A DNA stretch of 64,000 nucleotides from positions 62,001 through 126,000 of the forward strand of contig RAYR01000012.1 in assembly GCA_003612405.1 (NCBI GenBank), read 5' to 3'. Origin of the DNA: a bacterium 0.1xD8-71 (GTDB lineage: Bacteria; Bacillota; Clostridia; Lachnospirales; Lachnospiraceae). Below the pieces are notes generated by a model. The model saw only the letters and a program-made list of their open reading frames with translations. It did no database searches and was not told the origin of the DNA. Below are positions 1 through 8,567 of the stretch, piece after piece. The number at the start of each line of letters is the position of its first letter. Position 1 is the first letter of the stretch. The translations under genes were made by a program, and so were the position numbers.

Positions 1-256
1 TGCCCTGGAATATGACCCTGAGGAGGCGGCGCCGCGGGTGATAGCCTCCGGTAAAGGCGCTTTGGCAGAACGTATTATAGAACGGGCCAAGGAAGCAGAT
101 GTGCCGGTGCACCGGGATGACAAACTGGCGGATACATTGTCACGGTTGGAAATCGGTGATATGATTCCGCCGGAATTGTATGAAGTCGTAGCGGAAATCC
201 TGGTCTTTGTGGATTCCATGGATAAGATCAGGGCCAAGATTGCGAAAGGGCAGTAA
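1..256 (+). CDS. FlhB C-terminal-like protein (EscU/YscU/HrcU family), 5' end cut off
   Basis: The reading frame is open from base 2, so the true start lies before the window; the visible part begins ALEYDPEEAAPRVIASGKG. This matches the short cytoplasmic homologues of the C-terminal domain of the flagellar export switch FlhB (B. subtilis YlqH type), including the IPPELYEVVAEIL stretch near the C-terminus. No membrane segment is visible in the part seen. Such stand-alone domains occur in non-flagellated Clostridia, commonly beside rnhB and yraN, and the next gene here is yraN, starting 2 bases after the stop. The role of the stand-alone domain is not established. A GTG at 38 is an in-frame internal codon, not the start. 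Confidence 0.85.
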   Translation, partial: ALEYDPEEAAPRVIASGKGALAERIIERAKEADVPVHRDDKLADTLSRLEIGDMIPPELYEVVAEILVFVDSMDKIRAKIAKGQ

Positions 257-258
257 GC

Positions 259-618
259 ATGAATACGAGAGAAAAAGGGGCACAGAAGGAACAACAGGTC
301 TGTGCCTGTTTACTGTCTGCCGGGGTAAAGATTCTGGAAAGGAACTTTCGTGCCAGGCAGGGAGAGATTGATATCATTGGCCGCGACGGAGAATATCTGG
401 TGTTCTTTGAAGTGAAATACAGGTCAGGAACAGGGTGCGGCAATGCGGCGGAGGCTGTGCGATATGCCAAACAGAGGAAAATCTGTCAGGTGGCGGATTA
501 TTACAGACTGCGTCATCACTGTGCGGAAGATACGCCTATCCGTTTTGATGTGGTGGCTGTTGATGGAGAGAAGGTCAGATGGATTAAAAATGCCTTTGAT
601 TATGTGGCAAGATGCTGA
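259..618 (+). CDS. yraN: YraN family protein (UPF0102), endonuclease-like fold
   Basis: The 119-residue product has the family signature in order: GAxxEQQVCACLL near the N-terminus, then LERNFRARQGEIDIIGRDG (residues about 26-45) and VFFEVKYRSG (about 49-58). The GEIDII and EVK residues correspond to the restriction-endonuclease-like D/E-x-K core of the UPF0102 family. The cellular role is uncertain; a link to nucleic-acid processing is inferred from the fold. It starts 2 bases after the FlhB-like gene and is almost certainly co-transcribed with it. Length is normal for the family. Confidence 0.9.
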   Translation: MNTREKGAQKEQQVCACLLSAGVKILERNFRARQGEIDIIGRDGEYLVFFEVKYRSGTGCGNAAEAVRYAKQRKICQVADYYRLRHHCAEDTPIRFDVVAVDGEKVRWIKNAFDYVARC

Positions 619-685
619 GAGCCGGCATATGCCGGAGGTTTTCAGAGAAAGACTGTGAAACGGCAGAACAGGGAAGGATGATTTT

Positions 686-1534
686 ATGGAAATATACAGA
701 CATCAGAATGACAGGAAAATGAAACAGAACCGAGTGGGAGAGCTGGAGTATCTGACCTTTCCGATCCTGGAAGAGACAGGCATGGTCAGACACTTGTTTT
801 CTACCAGACTGGGCGGTGTCAGTGAGGGAATCTATGCTTCCATGAACTTAAGTTATACCAGGGGAGACAGGAAGGATGCAGTGGATGAGAATTACCGGCG
901 TATTGCAGGGGTTCTGGGATGTGCTCCGGAAGATATTGTCTGTTCCGACCAGACGCACACCACCAATCTGAAGGCAGTGGGCAGAGAGGATGGCGGCAAG
1001 GGGATTACCAGACCTCGTAATTATAAGGATGTGGATGGTCTGCTGACGGACGAACCGGGTATCATACTTGCTACTTTTTATGCAGACTGTGTTCCCTTAT
1101 ATTTTGTGGATACAAAGCGCCGGGCCATTGCGCTGGCACATTCCGGATGGCGGGGCACTGTAGCCCGCATGGGGCAGTGTGTGGTGGAGAAGATGAGAGA
1201 GGTTTTTGGTACGGATCCGGCGGATATTGTTGCGGCCGTGGGTCCGTCCATCTGTCAGGACTGCTATGAGGTCAGTGAGGATGTGGCGGAGGCGTTTTGC
1301 AGGGAATTTGGAAAGCAGGATCAGGAACAGGAGATTCTTGTTGCCAGGGGCGGCGGGAAGTACCAGCTCGACCTGTGGCGTGCCAATGAGATTGTGCTGA
1401 CAGAGGCAGGTATTCTGCCATCCCGGATACAGGTGACAGATATTTGTACCTGCCACAACAGCGACTATCTTTTTTCCCACCGGGCCAGTCAGGGTAAGCG
1501 TGGAAACCTGGGAGCTTTCCTGGGACTTTTGTAG
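686..1534 (+). CDS. pgeF: Peptidoglycan editing factor PgeF (YfiH/YlmD, multi-copper oxidase-like)
   Basis: The 282-residue protein belongs to the DUF152/laccase-like family. Visible hallmarks are HLFSTRLGGVSEG (about residues 35-47), the ATFYADCVPLYFVD segment with the metal-site cysteine, and ALAHSGWRGTVARM with the conserved histidine, followed by a C-terminal CTCHN motif. The E. coli homologue YfiH removes wrongly incorporated L-Ser from UDP-MurNAc peptides, and family members also act on purine nucleosides; which activity dominates here cannot be told. A second ATG lies at 719 (residue 12). It lies 67 bases after yraN and may share that transcript. Confidence 0.88.
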   Translation: MEIYRHQNDRKMKQNRVGELEYLTFPILEETGMVRHLFSTRLGGVSEGIYASMNLSYTRGDRKDAVDENYRRIAGVLGCAPEDIVCSDQTHTTNLKAVGREDGGKGITRPRNYKDVDGLLTDEPGIILATFYADCVPLYFVDTKRRAIALAHSGWRGTVARMGQCVVEKMREVFGTDPADIVAAVGPSICQDCYEVSEDVAEAFCREFGKQDQEQEILVARGGGKYQLDLWRANEIVLTEAGILPSRIQVTDICTCHNSDYLFSHRASQGKRGNLGAFLGLL

Positions 1535-1629
1535 TGAAATTAAGAAACAATTAAAAATTTTCCCATCTATTCCTTTATGTTTATATGTTTGAATGTTACT
1601 ATACGAAAGCACAAGAGAGGTGAAAACAC

Positions 1630-2322
1630 ATGGCGAATATTCTGGTATGCGATGACGACAAAGAGATTGTGGATGCGATTGAAATCTATCTGTTACAGGA
1701 GGGTTATACGATTTTTAAGGCTTACGATGGACAGCAGGCGATCAAAATACTGAAAGAGCAGCAGATTCATCTGCTTCTCATTGACATTATGATGCCGAAG
1801 CTTGACGGTATTCATGCTACTTTAAAGATCAGGGAGTATTCCAGTATTCCTATCATTTTCCTATCTGCCAAGTCAGAGGACAGCGACAAGATTCTAGGGC
1901 TTAACATCGGCGCCGATGATTATATCACGAAGCCCTTTAATCCGCTGGAACTGGTGGCCAGAGTGAAGTCCAACCTGCGCAGATATACCACCCTTGGAAA
2001 TCTGAACACAGAGAACAATGCGCTCTTTCAGGTAGGAGGTCTTTGCATTAACGATGATACCAAGGAAGTGACGGTGGATGGTGACAGTGTGAAACTGACT
2101 CCCATCGAGTATAACATTCTGCTGCTTCTGGTGAAGAACTGCGGCCGGGTCTTTTCCATCGACCAGATTTATGAAAGTATCTGGAATGAGGAGGCTATCG
2201 GGGCGGACAATACGGTAGCGGTACATATCAGACATATTCGGGAAAAAATCGAAATCAATCCCAAGGAACCCAGGTATCTTAAGGTGGTGTGGGGTGTAGG
2301 CTATAAGATTGAAAAACAGTAG
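1630..2322 (+). CDS. OmpR/PhoB-family response regulator (VanR-like)
   Basis: The 230-residue regulator has a receiver domain with an acidic pocket (D8-D9-D10), the phospho-acceptor D52 in LLLIDIMMPKLDG, and the conserved lysine in ADDYITKPFNPLELVAR. The C-terminal winged-helix DNA-binding domain (about residues 130-228) ends in HIRHIREKIEINP and VWGVGYKIEK. The layout and the TKPFNPLELVAR stretch resemble VanR-type regulators. RBS GAGAGG lies just before the ATG. Its partner kinase starts 12 bases downstream, so the two form a two-component operon. The signal is unknown. Confidence 0.93.
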   Translation: MANILVCDDDKEIVDAIEIYLLQEGYTIFKAYDGQQAIKILKEQQIHLLLIDIMMPKLDGIHATLKIREYSSIPIIFLSAKSEDSDKILGLNIGADDYITKPFNPLELVARVKSNLRRYTTLGNLNTENNALFQVGGLCINDDTKEVTVDGDSVKLTPIEYNILLLLVKNCGRVFSIDQIYESIWNEEAIGADNTVAVHIRHIREKIEINPKEPRYLKVVWGVGYKIEKQ

Positions 2323-2334
2323 AAAGGCAAAGCG

Positions 2335-5040
2335 ATGGGGAAAAAAGAAGAGAAAGACAGAAGGCCAAGGAGACAGAAGAACGGTATCAGAACCATCTGC
2401 CGTATCTTGCAGCATGTACTGTTAGCAGTGATGGTGCTTGCGCTTGTGGTGACGGTGGCGTATACAACGGTTCGGATTGAGGGATTCCGCGGAAATGGCA
2501 GCTATACAAGTTATACGCACTATTCCGGCAAGGAGAAGGACTTTGAGGAATCGGAACTGTTTAACACGATTTTCGGTTATGCCATGGCGGATGTCATCCG
2601 TTTTGGTGTGGTGAGCAGTCAGCTGGAGACGGAGGAAGCGTTTGACGGCAGTAAGGTGGTGGATGTGACTGCCTATAATTACCGGGACATCGGACTGCCG
2701 GAACAGTATGTGACCGCGGATTATTATCTGGAAGATCTGCTGAAGTGGGCAAATTATGGATTTGAGTATACACAGACGGAGATGACAAGAGAGCAGGCAG
2801 ATAAATTCCTGGCACCGATGACTAAGGTTACGACTGTGGATTCCAGAAGTAAATATTATAATACTTCGGATGCAAACTATCTGAAATCCGACATACACAG
2901 CTACACCTTTATAAACGATGTGTCAGCCAATCAGATTCTTGCACCGGGCAGCGATGATGGTGACGGATTTGTAGAGGGTTATCAGCCGGTCAATGAATTG
3001 AATACATTGGAGGAAGCGGAAGCTTACAAGGCTGCCGAGAGTATGACAGAAGACGGTATACCGGTGTACACTTATGATGTGATGGTGAACCGCTATAAAA
3101 CGGTGGAAGGCAAGAATCTGGAAGAATATGTATCCGACTGGAAACTATATCAGGAGCTGTGTGAGAATGTAAAGAGTGCGGCCCAAAACCTTGCTTATAA
3201 CTATAATGAATATGTGGATTATCTGGACTATTATAGTGTGGAGAATTCCAATGTGCGTTATCTGATTGCCAAGACAGTGGGAAATGATGTCCAGTACTAC
3301 AGTAATATGGAGGAAGGGAGCTCTTATCGGGAGACCATCATGGAAAAGATGGCAGAATTCTCGGAATCTGCAGGCGAAAGCGGAGAAATGTATGAGAAAT
3401 ATATTTATTACAGCCCCTCCGAGATGATTTATAAAACGAATACTTCCATAGCGGAGAGTACGGTACGTAAGATTTTACAGGAGTATGATTATGCTTATCC
3501 GGAGAACGTAAAGATATGGATGAGTGTGGACACGCGTTACCAGGCGCGGGATGCCTTCACCCAGGGGGCCGAGTACCTGCCCTATTTATGGCAGTGGATG
3601 GCAGTATTTTTGATTGCAGGCATTTTGTATCTGGCGCTCTTCCTTTATCAGATTGTGGTGACAGGGCGTTATGTGGACGAAGAGGGCAATAAAGCTATCA
3701 GACTGCAATCCTTTGATAAGATTCCTACGGAGGCAGCCCTTCTTATTGCGGGCGGTGCGGCAGTTCTTGCAATCTGGGTGATGATTGTGGTAACAGAACT
3801 GGCAAGTGTGGATATCACGAATATGTCTTATTGCAGGGATGCCATTCATGAGGACTGGTTTAAGGCATTAATCCTGGGCAGTGTATTTGCAGCAGATGTG
3901 ATTTTTACATTCTTTTTCTACAGCCTGGTCAGAAGAATCAAAGCGAGGACTCTGTGGAAGAACAGTTACCTGTACAGGTTGATGTGCAGGGCGAAGAAGT
4001 TTGCATGGAATGTGTATGATAATGGCAGTATTGTGATTCGTACATGGGTTCCTTACGGCATCTTCCTTGTAGTGAATCTGTTCCTGGTAGTGTGGAGCAT
4101 GAGAAGAGGAGGGCAGTTCATACTTCTCGTGGCGGTAATCATTGATATCCTGATAGGGATTCTGATATACAAGGATACGAAGGAACGTCAAGGCATTGTG
4201 AAAGGCATTGAGATTATTGCCGGCGGGGAAGTGGATCATCAGATCAAAACGGCAGATCTGCACGGAGATAATCTGACGCTTGCCAATTCCGTTAACAGTA
4301 TCGGTAAAGGCATTAAAGACGCGGTGGAAATCAGTATGAAGGACGAGCGCATGAAAGCAGATCTGATCACAAATGTATCGCACGATATTAAGACGCCGCT
4401 CACTTCCATTATCAATTATGTGGATCTTCTAAAGAGAGAACAGGTAGATAATGAGAAGGTACAGAATTATATCCGTGTACTGGATGAGAAATCCCAGCGT
4501 CTGAAGCAGCTTACGGATGATCTGGTGGAAGCAAGTAAGATTACTTCCGGCAACATCAGTCTGAATTTTGAGCGGATCAATCTGACAGAATTGATGAACC
4601 AGACTATCGGGGAGTTCTCCGAAAAGTTTGAGGAGAAGGGACTCACCACGGTGATGAATGTAAATATCCAGGAGGCTGTCATTGAAGCGGACAGCCGCAG
4701 AATCTGGCGTGTGATGGAGAATCTGTTCAACAATATCTATAAATATGCGATGGCAGGCACTCGTGTCTATGTGAGTATTGATATGAGGCAGGGAGCGCCG
4801 GAGAGTATTGAGATATCCATCAAGAATATTTCTGCTTCTCCGCTCAACTGTAACGCGGAGGAACTGACAGAACGGTTTATCCGGGGAGATGTATCCAGAA
4901 CAACAGAAGGCAGTGGACTTGGTCTTTCCATAGCCAAAAATCTGACAGAAGCCCAGAAGGGGATGTTTGAGATCCGGCTGGATGGAGATCTGTTCAAGGT
5001 AATATTGACTTTCCCGGCGGCACAAAGTCCGGAAAAATAA
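2335..5040 (+). CDS. Large membrane sensor histidine kinase
   Basis: The 901-residue kinase begins with a basic cytoplasmic stretch and one membrane segment (about residues 25-47). A long extracytoplasmic region of about 360 residues rich in Tyr, Asp and Glu follows, then at least five more hydrophobic segments between about residues 415 and 620. The kinase core holds an H-box with H683 in NVSHDIKTPLTSI, an N-box around N799 (ENLFNNIYKYA) and a G-box EGSGLGLSIAKNL near residue 860, so it should be catalytically competent. It is far longer than a typical VanS or PhoR kinase. The large Tyr-rich outer domain is presumably the sensor; I do not recognise it. It is translated right after the response regulator gene. 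Confidence 0.92.
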   Translation: MGKKEEKDRRPRRQKNGIRTICRILQHVLLAVMVLALVVTVAYTTVRIEGFRGNGSYTSYTHYSGKEKDFEESELFNTIFGYAMADVIRFGVVSSQLETEEAFDGSKVVDVTAYNYRDIGLPEQYVTADYYLEDLLKWANYGFEYTQTEMTREQADKFLAPMTKVTTVDSRSKYYNTSDANYLKSDIHSYTFINDVSANQILAPGSDDGDGFVEGYQPVNELNTLEEAEAYKAAESMTEDGIPVYTYDVMVNRYKTVEGKNLEEYVSDWKLYQELCENVKSAAQNLAYNYNEYVDYLDYYSVENSNVRYLIAKTVGNDVQYYSNMEEGSSYRETIMEKMAEFSESAGESGEMYEKYIYYSPSEMIYKTNTSIAESTVRKILQEYDYAYPENVKIWMSVDTRYQARDAFTQGAEYLPYLWQWMAVFLIAGILYLALFLYQIVVTGRYVDEEGNKAIRLQSFDKIPTEAALLIAGGAAVLAIWVMIVVTELASVDITNMSYCRDAIHEDWFKALILGSVFAADVIFTFFFYSLVRRIKARTLWKNSYLYRLMCRAKKFAWNVYDNGSIVIRTWVPYGIFLVVNLFLVVWSMRRGGQFILLVAVIIDILIGILIYKDTKERQGIVKGIEIIAGGEVDHQIKTADLHGDNLTLANSVNSIGKGIKDAVEISMKDERMKADLITNVSHDIKTPLTSIINYVDLLKREQVDNEKVQNYIRVLDEKSQRLKQLTDDLVEASKITSGNISLNFERINLTELMNQTIGEFSEKFEEKGLTTVMNVNIQEAVIEADSRRIWRVMENLFNNIYKYAMAGTRVYVSIDMRQGAPESIEISIKNISASPLNCNAEELTERFIRGDVSRTTEGSGLGLSIAKNLTEAQKGMFEIRLDGDLFKVILTFPAAQSPEK

Positions 5041-5050
5041 TAACATTCAG

Positions 5051-5089
5051 ACAGGAAAAGCCGCACGGTAAACCGGCTTTTCCTGTTTG
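5051..5089 (+). terminator. Rho-independent terminator after the two-component operon
   Basis: A 13-bp perfect stem (ACAGGAAAAGCCG at 5051-5063 pairing with 5074-5086) with a 10-base loop is followed by a short T-containing run. It sits 10 bases after the kinase stop codon and separates the operon from the FapA-like gene. Confidence 0.75.
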
Positions 5090-5110
5090 CTTTAAGAGAT
5101 AAAAAAACAG

Positions 5111-5139
5111 TGGACTTTTTGTCTGGGAATTGCTATAAT
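5111..5139 (+). promoter_or_regulatory. Candidate sigma-A promoter for the FapA-like gene
   Basis: A TGGACT -35 element (5111-5116) and a perfect TATAAT -10 element (5134-5139) are 17 bases apart. Transcription would start near 5146 and give a leader of about 85 bases. I see no clear riboswitch in that leader. Confidence 0.55.
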
Positions 5140-5231
5140 AAATAAAATATAGAGTTTCAATAAGTAAGTGGTGTATGTCTGTATTTGTCATCTTATATCT
5201 TTATTCCCAATTTGACTGCAAATAAATATAG

Positions 5232-7370
5232 ATGTCGCTTAATACTATTACGGAAAGTATGGTAATAGATATGGATTCTAATAAACAACAGGAAGTACAT
5301 TTTCCAATGATGGAAAATGCAGAATATCAGAAAGCACAGAATCAGGAGATTAAGCTGGGAAAAGAAGAAGGACTGGATATTTCAGTGTATGCCAATCCGG
5401 AATTTAACTGGCTGCAAATGGAGCAGATTCGTATGGGGCTGAAAGATAAAGTGGATGCCGCTGTGTATGCCAATCCGGATTATAGCTATGAGACCATGCG
5501 TCAGGTCAGGCTTGCCCTGTATTCTGCTACCGATCTGATTCCCTATGTCAAGAGGGGATTTGCAGATGATGATCTGGAGGAAATCAGGCTTGCTCTGCTT
5601 AACAGACTGCCATTGGACCAATGGATCAGTGACGATATGTGTGCACCGCAGATTCGGGAAATCCGCATTGGCCTGTGTGAAGAATTAGATATTTCTCCCT
5701 ATTCTGACAGCAGTTATAATTGGATGCAGATGCAGGAAATCCGCCTGGGATTAGAAAAGAAACTGGATGTATCTGTCTATAAGAACCGACTGTTCAGTCA
5801 CGCACAGATGCGGGAGATCCGGTTGGGAATGGAGGCTGGGTTGGATGTATCTTCCTATTGCAGTCTGGTTTATTCTGCCACGGATATGAAGGAAAAAAGG
5901 CTGGCTGTTATCAATAGAAAGAGGGGCAGCGGAACATTTGATAAAGATAAGGTCATCAAGGAGCGTAAGGAAGAAAACAGCGGCAAAAAATCAATTTTTG
6001 AGGCCAACAGAAAGAATGAGTTTGTTATTTCCATAGAGGAAAACGGCAATAAGGCATATGCATATATTCCCTGGGTACCGGGTAATGTGGTCACCAAAGA
6101 GGATATCTATCAGGATTTGGAAAGACGGGAAATCATCTATGGAGTTAAACAGGAAGCCATTGCAGACCTGATTGACAAAAAGAGGTTAAATGAAAAGATA
6201 TTGATCGCAGAGGGAATCCCGGCCCAGAGAGGTAAGGACGGATGGTTTGAGTTTTTTGTCAGACTGGATCTGCCGCGCATCCCGGCGCCCCTTCCGGATG
6301 GGAGTGTGGATTATGTGAATATAGAAGCCTTTGAGATGGTGGATGAGGGCGAGAAAATAGCTGTTTATCACCGGGCTGAAAAGGGTATCAGCGGCAAGAA
6401 TATTTATGGGGAAATGATACATGCAGAGAATGGGACTGAGAAAAAGCCCCTTCGAGGTGTAGGATTCAGGATCGCGGAGGATGGGGTTACCTATCTGTCC
6501 AAAATGAATGGTAAATTTGAATATACGGCCGGACGCATTACGATTACCAATGTATTGGTGGTTCGTGAAGATGTGACTGCCGTGACCGGTAAGTTGGAAG
6601 TGGACGGTTCTGTCTATGTGGTTGGCAGTATATATTCGGGTGGTTATATCAAGGCCAGCGGCGATATTATTATTGAGCAGAATGTGGAATCCGCCAGACT
6701 GATTGCCGGTGGAAATATTATGATCAAACAGGGAAGCTGTTCCAAGAATGATTGTTTTATTGAGGCAGGCGGAGAGGTTTCCGGAAGCTTCTTTGAGGCT
6801 GTCGATATCACTGCCAGAGGAAACGTGAAGGCCAATTATATTATGAACAGCAATATTAATACTCTGGGCAAGGTGATTGTATCAGGAAGTAAAGGGGTAT
6901 TGCTTGGCGGGATGATCAGGGCAGTGCGGGGTGTGGATACTTACAATCTGGGAAACCGGCTGCATCTTAAGACCATTTTGGATATTGGCAGGAATGATCT
7001 GTATGATAAAGAGCAGATTCAATATGAAAAGAACAGGGAGCGTATCCTGAAGGAGCTGAATGTTCTGGAGAGCCAGAGAGACAAGATAGTGGCACTGTGT
7101 GCTGCCGGCAAAGAGGTTCCGGAAGAGATTCAGAGAAAGGTTTATGCCGCCATAGAGGTGGAGAGCCTTAGACTGGCTGAATTGGACGGGGAATCATCCA
7201 AATTAGTGAACGTGACGGAACAGACCATGAAAGAACCGGTCATTGTCAGAGGAAGAGCATATGAGGGCAGTATGATTATTATTAATACCATAAAGTATAT
7301 GCTTCCTGCGGAAGTGAAGAGAGTTGTTTTCAAGCTTAAGAACAAGAAGGTAGTTATGCAGGCCATGTAG
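5232..7370 (+). CDS. FapA/DUF342 family protein with seven N-terminal 26-residue repeats
   Basis: The 712-residue protein has two parts. Residues 38-219 are seven consecutive repeats of exactly 26 residues, pattern EIRLGLxxxLDVSxYxN then an aromatic and a QM pair, followed by a broken eighth copy (KEKRLAVI). From about residue 255 onward it is a DUF342/FapA protein: an N-terminal lobe (PWVPGNVVTKEDIYQDL; PLPDGSVDY), then a right-handed beta-helix (EVDGSVYVVGSIYSGGYIKASGDIII) and a C-terminal coiled-coil stretch. FapA relatives are implicated in flagellar assembly or polar localisation, but no flagellar gene is visible here. The start is uncertain: ATGs at 5232, 5259 and 5271 all lack a strong RBS. 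A c-di-GMP phosphodiesterase follows 52 bases later. Confidence 0.87.
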   Translation: MSLNTITESMVIDMDSNKQQEVHFPMMENAEYQKAQNQEIKLGKEEGLDISVYANPEFNWLQMEQIRMGLKDKVDAAVYANPDYSYETMRQVRLALYSATDLIPYVKRGFADDDLEEIRLALLNRLPLDQWISDDMCAPQIREIRIGLCEELDISPYSDSSYNWMQMQEIRLGLEKKLDVSVYKNRLFSHAQMREIRLGMEAGLDVSSYCSLVYSATDMKEKRLAVINRKRGSGTFDKDKVIKERKEENSGKKSIFEANRKNEFVISIEENGNKAYAYIPWVPGNVVTKEDIYQDLERREIIYGVKQEAIADLIDKKRLNEKILIAEGIPAQRGKDGWFEFFVRLDLPRIPAPLPDGSVDYVNIEAFEMVDEGEKIAVYHRAEKGISGKNIYGEMIHAENGTEKKPLRGVGFRIAEDGVTYLSKMNGKFEYTAGRITITNVLVVREDVTAVTGKLEVDGSVYVVGSIYSGGYIKASGDIIIEQNVESARLIAGGNIMIKQGSCSKNDCFIEAGGEVSGSFFEAVDITARGNVKANYIMNSNINTLGKVIVSGSKGVLLGGMIRAVRGVDTYNLGNRLHLKTILDIGRNDLYDKEQIQYEKNRERILKELNVLESQRDKIVALCAAGKEVPEEIQRKVYAAIEVESLRLAELDGESSKLVNVTEQTMKEPVIVRGRAYEGSMIIINTIKYMLPAEVKRVVFKLKNKKVVMQAM
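5343..5888 (+). repeat. Seven tandem 78-bp coding repeats (26 residues each)
   Basis: Translation in the FapA-like frame gives seven back-to-back 26-residue units with no length change between units. The conserved positions are I-R-L-G/A-L at the start, L-D-x-S/D-x-Y in the middle and Q-M or D-M at the end. DNA identity between units is modest, so the array looks old and selected as protein, not recently expanded. Confidence 0.85.
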
Positions 7371-7422
7371 CGGTGCCAGAGTACATTATCCGTGCAAAAA
7401 ATATAGAAAGTATGGGAAAGCC

Positions 7423-8523
7423 ATGAAACGTGATACCATTTTAATTTTTGAGGACAATCCGATTGACAGAGCTATTCTGGTGGAATTATTCCAGTCAGAA
7501 TATAAGATTCTGGAGGCATCTAACGGCAAGGAAGGATTAGCACTTTTAAACAGTCATTTTTCTTCCATTGCCATTGTTTTACTTGATAACCTGATGCCGG
7601 TTATGGGCGGTTTCGCTGTGTTGGAACATCTGAAGGAAAAGAATATTCCCAATAAGATACCGTTCATTATGATCACAGGAGAAGATTCTCCGGAAATGGA
7701 GAGAAAAGGCTATGAATATGGGATCATAAGTTATCTCAAAAAGCCATATCAGGCGGAAGTGGTAAAGCAGGTGGTCTACAATGCAGTGGGCTGGTTCCAG
7801 TATAAGACGCAGCTGGAAATGATGGTTAAGAAACAGAATATCAATATTCAGAAGCAAAACAGTGTCTTAAGACAACAGGCCAAAAAGCTTAACCAGGTAA
7901 ATGAGATTCTGATTGACTCTTTGAGTAATATTGTGGAATTCAGAAATATGGAACCCAAGCAGCATATCAAAAGAATACGGGAGTATTCCTTATGTCTGGG
8001 CAACAGTGTGATGAGGCTTTATCCGGAGTATGAGCTTACCGATGAAAAACTGATACAGATCGGATGGGCTTCAGCGCTTCATGATATCGGCAAGATAGTA
8101 ATCCCTGACAGCATTATTTTAAAGCCCGGCAAACTGACGCCGGATGAGTTTGAACTGATCAAGTCCCACACCACCAAGGGAGCAGAGATCATACAACACA
8201 GGATTCAGTTAAATGACAGGGTTATTTATGAATATGCATATGATATTGCCAGACATCATCATGAAAAGTATGATGGCAAAGGATATCCGGATGGGCTGAA
8301 GGGGGATGAAATCAGTATTGCGGCACAGATTGTTTCGCTGGTAGATGTATATGATGCACTTACCTCGAAGCGTGTTTATAAAGTCTCCTATGAGTCAGAC
8401 AAAGCCTATCAGATGATCATAAACGGTCACAGTGGCATGTTCTCTCCGAAACTGCTCAAAGCCTTTACGGAAGTAAAGGCAGAGCTGGAGCATTTGCTTG
8501 CCATGTATCGTGATGAGGGATAA
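7423..8523 (+). CDS. Response regulator with HD-GYP domain (probable c-di-GMP phosphodiesterase)
   Basis: The 366-residue protein joins a receiver domain (acidic residues E10-D11, phospho-acceptor D55 in VLLDNLMPVMGG, lysine in ISYLKKPY) through a short coiled coil (about residues 130-165) to an HD-GYP domain. The catalytic signatures are intact: HDIGK in ALHDIGKIVIPD, the downstream HTTKGAEII, RHHHEKYDGKGYPDGL and the late VDVYDALTS. HD-GYP enzymes hydrolyse cyclic di-GMP, often to GMP. Phosphorylation by an unlinked kinase would control it. It follows the FapA-like gene after 52 bases and probably shares its promoter. Confidence 0.92.
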   Translation: MKRDTILIFEDNPIDRAILVELFQSEYKILEASNGKEGLALLNSHFSSIAIVLLDNLMPVMGGFAVLEHLKEKNIPNKIPFIMITGEDSPEMERKGYEYGIISYLKKPYQAEVVKQVVYNAVGWFQYKTQLEMMVKKQNINIQKQNSVLRQQAKKLNQVNEILIDSLSNIVEFRNMEPKQHIKRIREYSLCLGNSVMRLYPEYELTDEKLIQIGWASALHDIGKIVIPDSIILKPGKLTPDEFELIKSHTTKGAEIIQHRIQLNDRVIYEYAYDIARHHHEKYDGKGYPDGLKGDEISIAAQIVSLVDVYDALTSKRVYKVSYESDKAYQMIINGHSGMFSPKLLKAFTEVKAELEHLLAMYRDEG

Positions 8524-8527
8524 AAAG

Positions 8528-8563
8528 GGCAGGCGCCCTGCATGTTGCAGGGTGCCTGCCTTT
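8528..8563. terminator. Bidirectional terminator between the HD-GYP gene and prs
   Basis: A 15-bp stem (8528-8542 with 8546-8560, one G-T pair) with a 3-base loop is flanked by an A-run on the left and a T-run on the right. It lies between two convergent stop codons and can end transcription from both sides. Confidence 0.85.
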
Positions 8564-8567
8564 CTGC

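Noticed and set aside
1097..1612. A 171-residue open frame on the minus strand across pgeF
   Set aside because: It lies wholly opposite a well-recognised gene and its translation has no domain or sensible composition; no RBS.
4429..5046. A 205-residue minus-strand frame across the kinase core
   Set aside because: Shadow of the conserved H-, N- and G-box coding region on the plus strand.
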